DNA of 20,447 nucleotides from Anaerolineales bacterium (GCA_025966435.1 JAICRQ010000010.1:1-20447), one strand, 5' to 3'; positions 7,442 to 14,954 are shown, counted from the stretch's first letter. The notes: generated by a model not told the origin, from the sequence alone. A program made the numbers and translations.

Positions 7442-8357
7442 CCTCCCGTTTGATCACAAACGAATCGAAATCCCGAGCGACGGATGTGTTTGGGAAAACG
7501 GCCTGGGCTTCTTTTAAGATATCCTTTTCGCGGTAGCGGCGCGAGATATGGGTGAGAATCAGCTTCTTCACTCCTGCTTTGACCGCCAGCTCTGCTCCCT
7601 GTCGCGCAGTCAGGTGTGAGAAGGTGCGCGCCATCTCAGCTTCTTCATCGGTGTAAGTGGATTCGATCACCAGCGCATCTGCGTCTTTGCAGATCTCGAG
7701 CAGGTCATCCGTTCTTCCCGTATCTCCCACCACCACCAGCTTTACCCCTTTCTGAAGCGGACCTAACACATCGTCCGGTTGGACGCGCTTGCCGTCTGGC
7801 AGGAAGATTTCCTTGCCCGCCACCAGGTCGCGCCGTTCCGGTCCGAACGGGACACCGAGCGCATCCGCTTTCTCGGGCAAAAATGGACGGCGCTCCCTTC
7901 CTTCAAACACATATCCCAGGCAATCCGGTCCACGGTGGGTCACGGAGAAAGCGGTCACTGTAAAATCGTCCGCTTCGAAAAACAGGCCGGGCTTGATATC
8001 ATTCAACCGGAGCGGCATGGGAGCCTGGTTACCGCGCAGGACCACACCATATATCAGGTCATGGACACGGTCGAGGGTGGAGCGTCCGCCGAAGATATCC
8101 AGTTCATCGATGGCTTCCCAACGTAGAAATGTGCTGAGCAATCCGCCCAACCCCAGGATGTGATCGAGATGCCCGTGCGTGAGCAGGATACGGTTGAGAT
8201 TCTTGAAGCCTGTGCCCGATTGCAGGATCTGACGCTGCGTCCCTTCTCCGCAATCGATCAGAAAACGATATTCATCATGTTTGACAATCTGTGCGGAAAG
8301 CCCGCGCTTTGCAGAAGGCGCGGAAGCCGACGTGCCTAGAAAAAGTATTTCGAACAA
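7437..8357 (-). CDS. rnz: Ribonuclease Z (tRNA 3' endonuclease)
   Basis: A 306-residue metallo-beta-lactamase-fold nuclease that trims the 3' ends of tRNA precursors lacking an encoded CCA; tRNA-Arg in this window is such a tRNA. The zinc ligands are all present: THGHLDH (H61, H63, D65, H66), H141 in VTHRG, D212 in GDTG and H270 in LTHIS. H248 in SHLT is a further conserved active-site histidine. The exosite arm with its GP start (about 172-200) is also present, which favours RNase Z over other family members. The start codon is TTG at 8357, preceded by AAAGGA eight bases upstream. Full length for the short (RNase ZS) form. Confidence 0.92.
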   Translation of the reverse strand: MFEILFLGTSASAPSAKRGLSAQIVKHDEYRFLIDCGEGTQRQILQSGTGFKNLNRILLTHGHLDHILGLGGLLSTFLRWEAIDELDIFGGRSTLDRVHDLIYGVVLRGNQAPMPLRLNDIKPGLFFEADDFTVTAFSVTHRGPDCLGYVFEGRERRPFLPEKADALGVPFGPERRDLVAGKEIFLPDGKRVQPDDVLGPLQKGVKLVVVGDTGRTDDLLEICKDADALVIESTYTDEEAEMARTFSHLTARQGAELAVKAGVKKLILTHISRRYREKDILKEAQAVFPNTSVARDFDSFVIKREE

Positions 8358-8390
8358 AACGGAATCCTTTGGTGACAGAAAATCAGTAAC

Positions 8391-8408
8391 GCGACACCAT
8401 GGTGTCGC
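8391..8408. promoter_or_regulatory. 18-bp perfect palindrome, possible operator
   Basis: A perfect 18-bp dyad with half-site GCGACACCA sits in the 189-bp gap between the divergent rnz and ftsK genes, about 34 bp upstream of the rnz start. It has no T-tract and no loop, so it looks like a protein-binding site rather than a terminator. No regulator gene is adjacent. Confidence 0.4.
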
Positions 8409-8530
8409 TCTATGATCGCTTTGAGCATGTGAGTTTCATAGCGAATCATGGATTGCTGGTTTGCAATTTTACACTACCCCGCCAGAAAGTAATTTACAAG
8501 ATGGGCAGCAAATGAAAAACAGACCATTTG

Positions 8531-8546
8531 TGCTATACTTTCGCTC
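8531..8546 (+). promoter_or_regulatory. Extended -10 promoter for ftsK, apparently leaderless
   Basis: TGC followed by TATACT (8534-8539) is an extended -10 element. Only seven bases separate it from the ftsK ATG, so transcription should begin at or within a base or two of the start codon. No Shine-Dalgarno is present, consistent with a leaderless mRNA. Confidence 0.6.
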
Positions 8547-10871
8547 ATGCCTCTCAAGACTCCTGTTTCCGCCTCCAGGTCGGGAGGAAAAGCCAAAGGC
8601 AAGAATATAACGCCCTCCCGTACGAAGGGCAAAACAGCGCAGTCCAAAGCGAAGCCTGCTGCGCGCCTCCAGCCGGAACCGGCTTCCCCTTCTTGGTGGA
8701 GCACCCTTTCCCCCGAGCGCAAACTGGATGTGGTCGGCGCGATCATGGCTGTGGTAGGAATTCTGACGGTGCTGATTCTGTTCTCGGCGCAGCGCAGCGC
8801 TCTTACCGGAAGTATGCTCGGCGTCTTCCGCTGGATGCTGGGCTGGGGCATGTATATTTTGCCCGTAGCTTTGATCGTGATGGGCACCTGGCTGATCCTG
8901 CGCCGGATCGAAAAACTGCCGCGGCTTTCCCTTGAACGTGCCACCGGAATTGTTTTATTCTTTTTGTGGCTTCTTACGCTGATGCACTCCATCGTTCCCC
9001 TCGAAATGGCGGAGCAGGCTGTGCTGGATGGCATTGGCGGCGGATCCATCGGCAGTCTGTTTGCACGGATTCTGCTTAACGGTTTTGGCATGGGCGGAGC
9101 GATTATCGCTTTGCTGGCATGGCTGCTGATCACTCTCACCATGGTCTTCGACATCACCGTTGTAGACCTGTTCCGCTGGGTACCTCCGCTGCTAACCCGT
9201 GTCCGTGCCTGGCTTGCCACCCCGATTAACAAAACGGCAAAAACGCCTCCAGCTCCAGAGTCAGAAATTTCCTCCAACGGATATATACCTCTACATCGCC
9301 CTCAACCTGTCGTAACGCATGAAACGCCCGGCGTGCCGGTTAGAACGGTCCGCTCCGCAGAGCCTGTGATCGCCTGGCAATTACCGGATGTGAAAGAAAT
9401 CCTTGAGTCGGGAATCGCGCCTGCTCTCAATGACGAATTTATTGAACAGCGCTCGCACCTGATTGAGGAGACCTTAGCCTCCTTTGGCGCGCCAGTGCAG
9501 GTCGTAGTAACCAATCGCGGTCCGACCATCACACAGTTCGGTGTGGAGCCACTTTTTGTCGAGACACGAAGCGGGCGCACCAAAGTACGTGTCAATAAGA
9601 TCGCCTCCCTCGCCGATGACCTGGCTCTGGCGCTGGCGGCGCCGCGCATCCGTATCCAGGCACCGGTGCCGGGTCATAGCTATGTGGGCATTGAAGTCCC
9701 TAATGATGAGATGGTGCTGGTCGCATTGCGCGACCTTGTGGAAAGCGACACGTTCCAGCGGAACAAACATCCCTTGAAATTTGCCTTAGGGAAGGATGTG
9801 ACCGGGCACCCGATCAATGCCAACCTCGAGTCGATGCCGCACATGCTGATCGCGGGGACGACCGGTTCCGGTAAATCAGTCTGTGTCAACGCAATCCTCA
9901 CCTGCTTCCTGCTGCACAACACACCCGATGACCTGCGCCTGATCCTCATCGACCCAAAGCGCGTGGAGCTCACCGGATATAACGGCATCCCGCACCTGCT
10001 CGCACCGGTTATTGTGGAGATCGATCGCGTCATCGGGGCGTTGCAATGGATGACCCGCGAAATGGACAAGCGTTATCACCTGTTCGCGCACGTGGGCTCG
10101 CGCAATATCACGGATTACAACGCCAAGATGAAGCTCCAGGGAGGGAAGAAATTGCCATTCCTGGTTGTGGTCATCGACGAGCTGGCGGACCTGATGATGA
10201 TCGCGCCCGGCGAGACTGAGCAGACGATCACTCGCCTGGCACAGCTGGCACGCGCCACTGGCATTCACATGATCCTCGCTACACAGCGCCCCTCCGTGGA
10301 TGTGGTCACGGGTCTAATCAAAGCCAACTTTCCGGCGCGTATCGCCTTTGCTGTAGCGTCCAATACCGACAGCCGCGTCATCCTCGACCAGCCTGGCGCC
10401 GAACGTTTGTTAGGTCGCGGCGATATGCTTTTTCAGGCGCCCGACGCTCCCTCGGCAGCGCGTTTGCAGGGTGTGTTTGTTTCCGATGGTGAAATCCAAA
10501 ACCTTGTGGAATTCTGGCGCGCACAAGTCGTTGGAGCGAGTCCCTATGCGACCTCCGGTGGTTCTACGGATCAGGCTGACATCCCCAAATCAGACATCCC
10601 GCTCAAACAAAGCGCGTTGTTTGAGGAGATGGAAGCACCCGACTCTAAGGCAGATCCCTTGCTGGCAGAAGCCATTGACCTGGTACGCCGCGAGGGACGC
10701 GCCTCCGTCTCGATGCTCCAGCGCCGGATGCGAATTGGCTACACGCGCGCGGCGCGCATCGTGGACATGATGGAAGATAAGGGAATCGTCGGTCCGCCGG
10801 AAGGGACATCGCAGCTGCGTCAGATCCGGGACTACGGTCCCACCGTGCCGCCGAAGGATGATGGAATATAA
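8547..10871 (+). CDS. ftsK: DNA translocase FtsK
   Basis: A 774-residue membrane-anchored DNA pump that clears the chromosome terminus from the division septum. A basic, disordered N-terminus (1-55) precedes four predicted membrane helices (about 61-80, 100-117, 133-150, 180-203). A short linker, the alpha domain (about 300-420) and the RecA-like motor follow: Walker A GTTGSGKS (437-444) and Walker B VVVIDELADLMM (D544, E545), then an ATGIHMILATQRPSVDVVTG segment. The last 70 residues are a winged-helix gamma domain (LLAEAIDLVRREGRASVSML onward) that would read polar DNA motifs and contact XerD. The linker is short compared with E. coli FtsK (over 1300 residues), as in SpoIIIE-sized proteins. 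The ATG is placed by the -10 element seven bases upstream. Confidence 0.95.
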   Translation: MPLKTPVSASRSGGKAKGKNITPSRTKGKTAQSKAKPAARLQPEPASPSWWSTLSPERKLDVVGAIMAVVGILTVLILFSAQRSALTGSMLGVFRWMLGWGMYILPVALIVMGTWLILRRIEKLPRLSLERATGIVLFFLWLLTLMHSIVPLEMAEQAVLDGIGGGSIGSLFARILLNGFGMGGAIIALLAWLLITLTMVFDITVVDLFRWVPPLLTRVRAWLATPINKTAKTPPAPESEISSNGYIPLHRPQPVVTHETPGVPVRTVRSAEPVIAWQLPDVKEILESGIAPALNDEFIEQRSHLIEETLASFGAPVQVVVTNRGPTITQFGVEPLFVETRSGRTKVRVNKIASLADDLALALAAPRIRIQAPVPGHSYVGIEVPNDEMVLVALRDLVESDTFQRNKHPLKFALGKDVTGHPINANLESMPHMLIAGTTGSGKSVCVNAILTCFLLHNTPDDLRLILIDPKRVELTGYNGIPHLLAPVIVEIDRVIGALQWMTREMDKRYHLFAHVGSRNITDYNAKMKLQGGKKLPFLVVVIDELADLMMIAPGETEQTITRLAQLARATGIHMILATQRPSVDVVTGLIKANFPARIAFAVASNTDSRVILDQPGAERLLGRGDMLFQAPDAPSAARLQGVFVSDGEIQNLVEFWRAQVVGASPYATSGGSTDQADIPKSDIPLKQSALFEEMEAPDSKADPLLAEAIDLVRREGRASVSMLQRRMRIGYTRAARIVDMMEDKGIVGPPEGTSQLRQIRDYGPTVPPKDDGI

Positions 10872-10912
10872 CAATGTTCTGCCCGCAGTTGAACTGCGGG
10901 CAGAACATTGTT
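10870..10912. terminator. 43-bp perfect palindrome after ftsK, probable terminator
   Basis: Two 21-bp arms (10870-10890, 10892-10912) are perfectly complementary around one G. The left arm begins inside the ftsK stop codon and the right arm ends in TTT just before the tRNA -10 element. As RNA it would form a very stable hairpin; the short T-run makes it an atypical terminator. Confidence 0.65.
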
Positions 10913-10921
10913 TGATATAAT
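10913..10921 (+). promoter_or_regulatory. Extended -10 promoter for tRNA-Arg
   Basis: TGA followed by a perfect TATAAT (10916-10921) ends eight bases before the first tRNA base, so the primary transcript would have almost no 5' leader. Any -35 region would fall in the palindrome. Confidence 0.6.
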
Positions 10922-10929
10922 TTATTTGC

Positions 10930-11001
10930 GCCTCGGTAGTTCAATGGACAGAACAAGGCACTCCTAAGGCTTAGATGTAGGTTCGATTCCTACCCGGGGC
11001 A
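10930..11001 (+). tRNA. tRNA-Arg (anticodon CCU)
   Basis: A complete 72-nt cloverleaf. The acceptor stem pairs GCCTCGG (10930-10936) with CCGGGGC (10994-11000) with one G-U pair. The D-stem is GTTC/GAAC (10939-10942, 10951-10954), the anticodon loop is CTCCTAA with CCT at 10963-10965, and the T-arm pairs GTAGG/CCTAC around TTCGATT. Position 8 is T. The 31-39 pair of the anticodon stem is an A-G mismatch and 28-42 is G-U. The discriminator base is A and no CCA is encoded. It reads AGG codons. Confidence 0.93.
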
Positions 11002-11072
11002 CACGAACATCTTATGAAATGTTAAGATTACAGCCCTTGCAGGAAATATAGCTCCATAGTAATATACACGGC

Positions 11073-11111
11073 GACGAACACTAGGGTGCCCCCCTCACCC
11101 TGGTGTTCGTC
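11073..11111. repeat. 16-bp hairpin downstream of tRNA-Arg
   Basis: Arms 11073-11088 and 11096-11111 pair over 16 bp with one G-U, around a seven-base C-rich loop. There is no T-tract after it. It may protect or end the tRNA precursor transcript. The surrounding stretch 11002-11123 contains no gene that I can see. Confidence 0.6.
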
Positions 11112-11123
11112 ATTTAACGCCAT

Positions 11124-11158
11124 AAAACAAAGACCAGTTCTTGACTGGTCTTTGTTTT
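11124..11158. terminator. Bidirectional terminator between tRNA-Arg and the PLP enzyme gene
   Basis: Perfect 15-bp arms (11124-11138, 11144-11158) around TCTTG, A-rich on the left and followed by T-residues on the right. It serves the tRNA transcript on the plus strand and can serve the convergent gene that ends at 11229. Confidence 0.85.
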
Positions 11159-11169
11159 TTATTTAGAAG

Positions 11170-11224
11170 CCTTGCGAAAGTTTTGATCGTTCGAGCTATG
11201 TTTTTAGAACCAACCTTCGCAAGG
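11170..11224. repeat. Short inverted repeat after the PLP enzyme gene
   Basis: CCTTGCGAA (11170-11178) and its complement TTCGCAAGG (11216-11224) flank 37 bp, just beyond the stop of the minus-strand gene. It could be a weak 3' stem; no function is evident. Confidence 0.4.
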
Positions 11225-11228
11225 TTAT

Positions 11229-12488
11229 TTATTTCGCAACCTGCTTGAGTACTTCGCCGAACCGCTCTATTTCTTCCATTGTGTTGTAGTGAACCGGTCC
11301 CACGCGGATCATTCCGCCCTCCTCCAGCAATCCCATTCGCTCCACAATGGCTAAAGCATAGTTGTGTCCATTCCAGACGTAAACTCCCTGTTGTCCCAGC
11401 GCATCGGCAATCTTTGCCGGGTCCTTTCCTTCAAGCCGAAAAGCGACCGTGGGCACGCGTTCCTCTAAACGATCTATATCTGTCACACCATAAATTCGGG
11501 TTCCGGGAACCGATTCAATCGTCTTGATCAATGCACGCGACAATTCGGATTCATATTCGCGGATCGCAGACATTGCCTGCTTATATAAAAGCCGCCGCCC
11601 GGAAAACCCTTTACTCTCCCAGTCATTTGCATGTCCATCGCCGAACTCGGCAGCAAACCACTCGAAGTATTCCAACGCGCCAAGCACGCCTGCAATCCCT
11701 TCATGGTTCTGCGTGCCGGTCTCGAATTTATATGGTAATTCATCAGATGCAGGACGTACTTTGTATGCTTCCAACTCTTTGAGCAGCTCAAATTTCCCAT
11801 ATAATGCTCCAGCATGGGGACCAAAGAACTTATAGGAAGAACAGACTAAAAAATCACAATCCAGATCCTGGACGTCGATCGGACCATGCGGCACGTACTG
11901 GACCGCATCGATATAGACCAGAGCGCCTGCATCTTTTGCCATTTTGGTTAGTTTCGTAACAGAGTTGATCGTCCCCAGTAAATTGGAGGCATAACCAAAG
12001 GCGGCGATCTTCGGTTTGTGTTCCAGGGCTCTTGCAAAATCGTCCAGATCGAGCGTGCCTTGTTCCACGTCGATATCTACCCAGATCAAATTGCATCCCT
12101 TATCTTCTGCGATTAGCATCCACGGTGAGATATTAGCATCATGGTCGAGCCGCGTCACCAGGATGTTGTCTCCTGGCTGCAAATTTCTTGCGAGGGAACG
12201 CGAGATGTGCAGGGTCAGAGTGGTCATGTTGTTGCCAAAAATAATCTCCTCCGGGCGCGCAGCGTTGAGAAAATCTGCCATGGCGGCGTGAGCCTCATGC
12301 AAGATCTCATCCGATTTCCGGCTGGTCTCGAACAAACCTTCGTGGTTGGCGTTGCATTCCAACAGGTAGCGATTGATCCGCTCAAGGCTTTGTTTCGAGA
12401 TCTGAGTCCCGGCGGGGTTATCTAAGAACACAGCAGAGCGATTAAGAGATGGGAATTGCTGGCGGATGGCGCTCGTATCGAGAGACAT
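11229..12488 (-). CDS. PLP-dependent class V aminotransferase-fold protein (cysteine-desulfurase-like, VC1184 type)
   Basis: A 419-residue fold-type I PLP enzyme. The PLP lysine is K220 in SSYKFFGPH, with D194 in YIDAVQY stacking on the cofactor and H116 in RLDHDAN. The ending RVGPVHYNTMEEIERF is that of the VC1184-type subgroup of cysteine-desulfurase-like proteins. Its four cysteines (45, 132, 211, 216) all precede the PLP lysine. None occupies the C-terminal loop where SufS/NifS keep the persulfide cysteine, so sulfur transfer is doubtful and the true substrate is unknown. Start ATG 12488 has AGGAG seven bases upstream. It is transcribed alone, divergent from the universal stress gene and closed by the terminator at 11124-11158. 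Confidence 0.82.
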   Translation of the reverse strand: MSLDTSAIRQQFPSLNRSAVFLDNPAGTQISKQSLERINRYLLECNANHEGLFETSRKSDEILHEAHAAMADFLNAARPEEIIFGNNMTTLTLHISRSLARNLQPGDNILVTRLDHDANISPWMLIAEDKGCNLIWVDIDVEQGTLDLDDFARALEHKPKIAAFGYASNLLGTINSVTKLTKMAKDAGALVYIDAVQYVPHGPIDVQDLDCDFLVCSSYKFFGPHAGALYGKFELLKELEAYKVRPASDELPYKFETGTQNHEGIAGVLGALEYFEWFAAEFGDGHANDWESKGFSGRRLLYKQAMSAIREYESELSRALIKTIESVPGTRIYGVTDIDRLEERVPTVAFRLEGKDPAKIADALGQQGVYVWNGHNYALAIVERMGLLEEGGMIRVGPVHYNTMEEIERFGEVLKQVAK

Positions 12489-12504
12489 AAAAGGCTCCTA
12501 TGAT

Positions 12505-12533
12505 TTGAAGATGACCGGGAAAGCTTGTATACT
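12505..12533 (+). promoter_or_regulatory. Promoter of the universal stress protein gene
   Basis: TTGAAG (12505-12510) and TATACT (12528-12533) are separated by exactly 17 bp. Transcription from about 12540 gives a leader of roughly 22 nt carrying the AAGGAG site. Confidence 0.6.
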
Positions 12534-12562
12534 TAAATTGTACTCTACAGAAAGGAGATACC

Positions 12563-12985
12563 ATGTTTGAGAACATCCTGTTAGCCGTGGACGGGTCGGA
12601 ACATTCGCTGCACGCAGCTCGCGTCGCCTCCGCTCTGGCACAAGCGATGAAGTCACAAACATTGAGGATTGTCGTCGCCTTCGAGCCGATCCCGGTCCAT
12701 CTGGGTGAGCCATTTATGCAAGAGACAATCAATGCTCGCCTGCGTGAAGCAGAGGCAATTGCACAGGAAGCCGTCGAGACCGTGGGAACAATCTCCGCCG
12801 AGATTCAAACTGAAACCCTCGAAGGAAACCCAGCGGAAGTGATTTTGGAGGTAGCAAAGACCCAAAACAGCAATGTAATCGTGATGGGATCGCGGGGACT
12901 CGGAAAGTTGGCAGGCTTGTTACTGGGCAGCACCGGTCAAAAGGTGGTCTCTCACGCGCCGTGCCCCGTGCTTATTGTGAGGTAG
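12563..12985 (+). CDS. Universal stress protein (UspA family, ATP-binding type)
   Basis: A single-domain 140-residue cytoplasmic Usp. It has the opening NILLAVDGSEHS with the nucleotide-contacting Asp (D10) and the C-terminal ATP loop G-x2-G-x9-G-S/T (109-125, MGSRGLGKLAG followed by LLLGST), then CPVLIV. This is the ATP-binding MJ0577-like pattern. Members are usually induced in stress or starvation. AAAGGAG lies six bases before the ATG. Its last 14 bp overlap the 3' end of mobA on the opposite strand. Confidence 0.92.
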   Translation: MFENILLAVDGSEHSLHAARVASALAQAMKSQTLRIVVAFEPIPVHLGEPFMQETINARLREAEAIAQEAVETVGTISAEIQTETLEGNPAEVILEVAKTQNSNVIVMGSRGLGKLAGLLLGSTGQKVVSHAPCPVLIVR

Positions 12986-13568
12986 CGATCTTTTCTGCTT
13001 CGGCGAATTCTTCTGGCGTATTTACATTCCAAAATGCCAGCCCGGAAGGATCATATTGCTTGATCTCGTCGGTCGTCAGAATACGTACTTTTACCTGTGG
13101 GAACCAGGCGATGACCCTCCACTGGTCTGCGCTGATGGCTGCTTCGATTGCCGGGAGACACGTCTCGCGGCGGTATATGGCGTGGAGCGGCTCGTAGCCC
13201 TCCCCGGACTTCGCGATGACGACATCCACCTCTTCTTGCGCGAGGAGCCTGCTTGCGGTCCGAAGGAGAGAAGGGCTGGCAAAAGGCATGTCGCAGGCAA
13301 CGACCCCGACGATGGGATGTTTTGCGGAAGCGATGGCAGTGTAGAGTCCTCCCAGGGCGCCACGGCCCGGTTTGAGATCGGGAAAAAGGGGCAAATTCAG
13401 AAATCCATAATCGTCAGGGCGGTTGGTCGTCACGATCAATTCATCCGCAATCGTGGAGAGTCGTTCGGCTACGCGCTGGATCAACGGGCGTCCAAGAAAT
13501 GTCTTGAGAGCCTTATCCTCTCCCATGCGGGAGGACTGACCGCCAGCCTGGATGCAGACCGTGAGCAT
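12972..13568 (-). CDS. mobA: Molybdenum cofactor guanylyltransferase MobA
   Basis: A 198-residue nucleotidyltransferase that joins GMP to molybdopterin to form the bis-MGD cofactor. The nucleotide-binding signature is AGGQSSRMGEDKA (8-20), followed by GALGGL (70-75, usually GPLGGL) and ACDMPF with metal-binding D93. No molybdoenzyme or other Mo-cofactor gene is in this window. The ATG is seven bases from a perfect -10 element with no ribosome-binding site, suggesting a leaderless transcript. Full length for the family. Confidence 0.92.
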   Translation of the reverse strand: MLTVCIQAGGQSSRMGEDKALKTFLGRPLIQRVAERLSTIADELIVTTNRPDDYGFLNLPLFPDLKPGRGALGGLYTAIASAKHPIVGVVACDMPFASPSLLRTASRLLAQEEVDVVIAKSGEGYEPLHAIYRRETCLPAIEAAISADQWRVIAWFPQVKVRILTTDEIKQYDPSGLAFWNVNTPEEFAEAEKIATSQ

Positions 13569-13581
13569 TTGGGGTATTATA
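13569..13581 (-). promoter_or_regulatory. -10 element of mobA, apparently leaderless
   Basis: On the minus strand TATAAT (13581-13576) is followed by exactly seven bases and the mobA ATG. The spacing is identical to that at ftsK. There is no Shine-Dalgarno and no clear -35. Confidence 0.6.
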
Positions 13582-13615
13582 AGGGATGACGGTTTACGGA
13601 AAGTAGAAGGTTAGA

Positions 13616-14731
13616 ATGGCTACGACAATCGGTGATTTACTGGATACATTAACGATAACGGGGGATCTCTATAAAAAACTTTCAGACGACATGATAGAGT
13701 GTTACGCCTGCGGGCATCGCTGCAAAATTCGGGAAGGACGACGCGGGATCTGCCAGGTACGGTTCAACGAGGGAGGAGAATTACGCGTGCCCTGGGGATA
13801 CGTGGCAGCCTTACAAAGCGACCCGATCGAGAAGAAACCCTTCTTCCACGTGATGCCTGGAACGAACGCGCTGACGTTCGGGATGCTCGGCTGCGACTTC
13901 CATTGCGGATACTGCCAGAACTGGCTGACCTCCCAGGCTATGCGCGATCCCTCTTCCGATGCGTCGATCAATCAGATTCGAAAAATTTCCCCGAAGGAGA
14001 TGGTGCAGCTCGCGCATCAAACCCATGCTTCTACCGTGGTCTCCTCCTATAACGAGCCATTGATCACCAGCGAATGGGCAGTGGAGATCTTCAAGGAAGC
14101 CAAAGCTGCGGGCTTGATGTGTGCCTATGTCTCGAATGGAAACAATACACCGGAGGTGATGGAGTACATCCGTCCATATATCTCGGCTTATAAAGTGGAC
14201 CTGAAATGTATGCAAGATAAGAACTATCGCAAGCTGGGCGGCGTTCTGCAAAATACACTGGATGGAATTAAGCGCGCACATGACTTAGGATTATGGGTGG
14301 AGATCGTCACTCTCACTATTCCCGGCTTTAACGACTCGAACGAGGAGCTTTGGGATGCGGCGCGCTTCATTGCTGGAGTCTCGAAAGATATCCCCTGGCA
14401 TGTAACCGCTTTCCACAAAGACTACAAGATGACCGACCCCGACAACACCGATGCAAAGACGCTGCTGCGTGCTGCCGAGATCGGTCACGAAGCCGGGCTG
14501 CGCTTTGTCTATGCGGGCAATCTGCCAGGGCAGGTGGGGGACGATGAAGACACATTCTGCCCGCATTGCAACCACCGGTTGGTCCGAAGAAGCGGATATG
14601 TCATCCACGAGTATCACATCACGGGAGAAGGTACGTGCCCAAGCTGTAACACAAAGATTCCCGGGTTATGGCCTCGTAACCCCTCTCAAGTAGTGTTAAA
14701 GGGGCTAGGAATTCCTCTACCCGTTCACTAG
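13616..14731 (+). CDS. amrS: AmmeMemoRadiSam-type radical SAM enzyme
   Basis: A 371-residue radical SAM protein related to pyruvate formate-lyase activases. The 4Fe-4S motif is CDFHCGYC (C93, C97, C100; CX3CX2C). An N-terminal cysteine cluster CYACGHRC plus GIC (C29, C32, C36, C46) and two C-terminal knuckles (CPHC C315/C318, CPSC C341/C344) probably bind further metal. This layout and the ending KIPGLW fit the AmmeMemoRadiSam radical SAM enzyme, normally associated with Memo-like and AMMECR1-like proteins; neither is in the window. The reaction is not established to my knowledge. It diverges from mobA with 47 bp between the starts, and AAGG precedes the ATG. Confidence 0.87.
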   Translation: MATTIGDLLDTLTITGDLYKKLSDDMIECYACGHRCKIREGRRGICQVRFNEGGELRVPWGYVAALQSDPIEKKPFFHVMPGTNALTFGMLGCDFHCGYCQNWLTSQAMRDPSSDASINQIRKISPKEMVQLAHQTHASTVVSSYNEPLITSEWAVEIFKEAKAAGLMCAYVSNGNNTPEVMEYIRPYISAYKVDLKCMQDKNYRKLGGVLQNTLDGIKRAHDLGLWVEIVTLTIPGFNDSNEELWDAARFIAGVSKDIPWHVTAFHKDYKMTDPDNTDAKTLLRAAEIGHEAGLRFVYAGNLPGQVGDDEDTFCPHCNHRLVRRSGYVIHEYHITGEGTCPSCNTKIPGLWPRNPSQVVLKGLGIPLPVH

Positions 14732-14807
14732 CGCACCTCGCACGGTTAGGCGTAGAATGGTTCTTACTGCTGAGAACAAAAATAAGAAATGAATCGCCTG
14801 TGCGCTA
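14729..14807. repeat. Interrupted inverted repeat after amrS
   Basis: TAGCGCAC (14729-14736, including the amrS stop codon) pairs with GTGCGCTA (14800-14807), and AGGCG (14748-14752) pairs with CGCCT (14795-14799). Together they form a long stem with one 11-nt bulge. There is no T-tract. It could end the amrS transcript or be the remnant of a small element. Confidence 0.4.
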
Positions 14808-14827
14808 CTCTGTAAATTTCTTTTTGC

Positions 14828-14835
14828 TGTATAAT
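14828..14835 (+). promoter_or_regulatory. Promoter of the first ABC transporter operon
   Basis: TG directly before a perfect TATAAT (14830-14835), with a T-rich tract upstream; no clear -35. Transcription from about 14842 would give a leader of about 98 nt before the GTG start. Confidence 0.5.
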
Positions 14836-14847
14836 CTGCTCACTTAC

Positions 14848-14954
14848 TTCGGAAGGAGGTGTCTCGTCACAGATACATTCCGATTTCCCTGATTGCACGT
14901 AACTGAATTCAAATTAAAATTTCTCTCAGGAGGAGAAACGTGAAACGCAACCTA
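14848..14954 (+). promoter_or_regulatory. Leader of the first binding-protein gene, shared with the second
   Basis: Begins with TTCGGAAGGAGGT, a perfect anti-16S Shine-Dalgarno match 92 nt before the start codon with no ATG at a usable distance. TCGGAA (14849-14854) can pair with TTCCGA (14878-14883). The 34-nt initiation region at 14921-14954 differs from 19026-19059 at only two positions. Confidence 0.55.

Noticed and set aside
8474..9277. 267-codon open frame on the minus strand within ftsK
   Set aside because: Antisense to the ftsK membrane domain and across its promoter; Ser/Arg/Thr-rich with no motif.
14859..14906. 15-codon leader peptide starting GTG in the first binding-protein leader
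   Set aside because: The GTG overlaps the Shine-Dalgarno itself, so it cannot be used efficiently, and the second leader has no equivalent frame.
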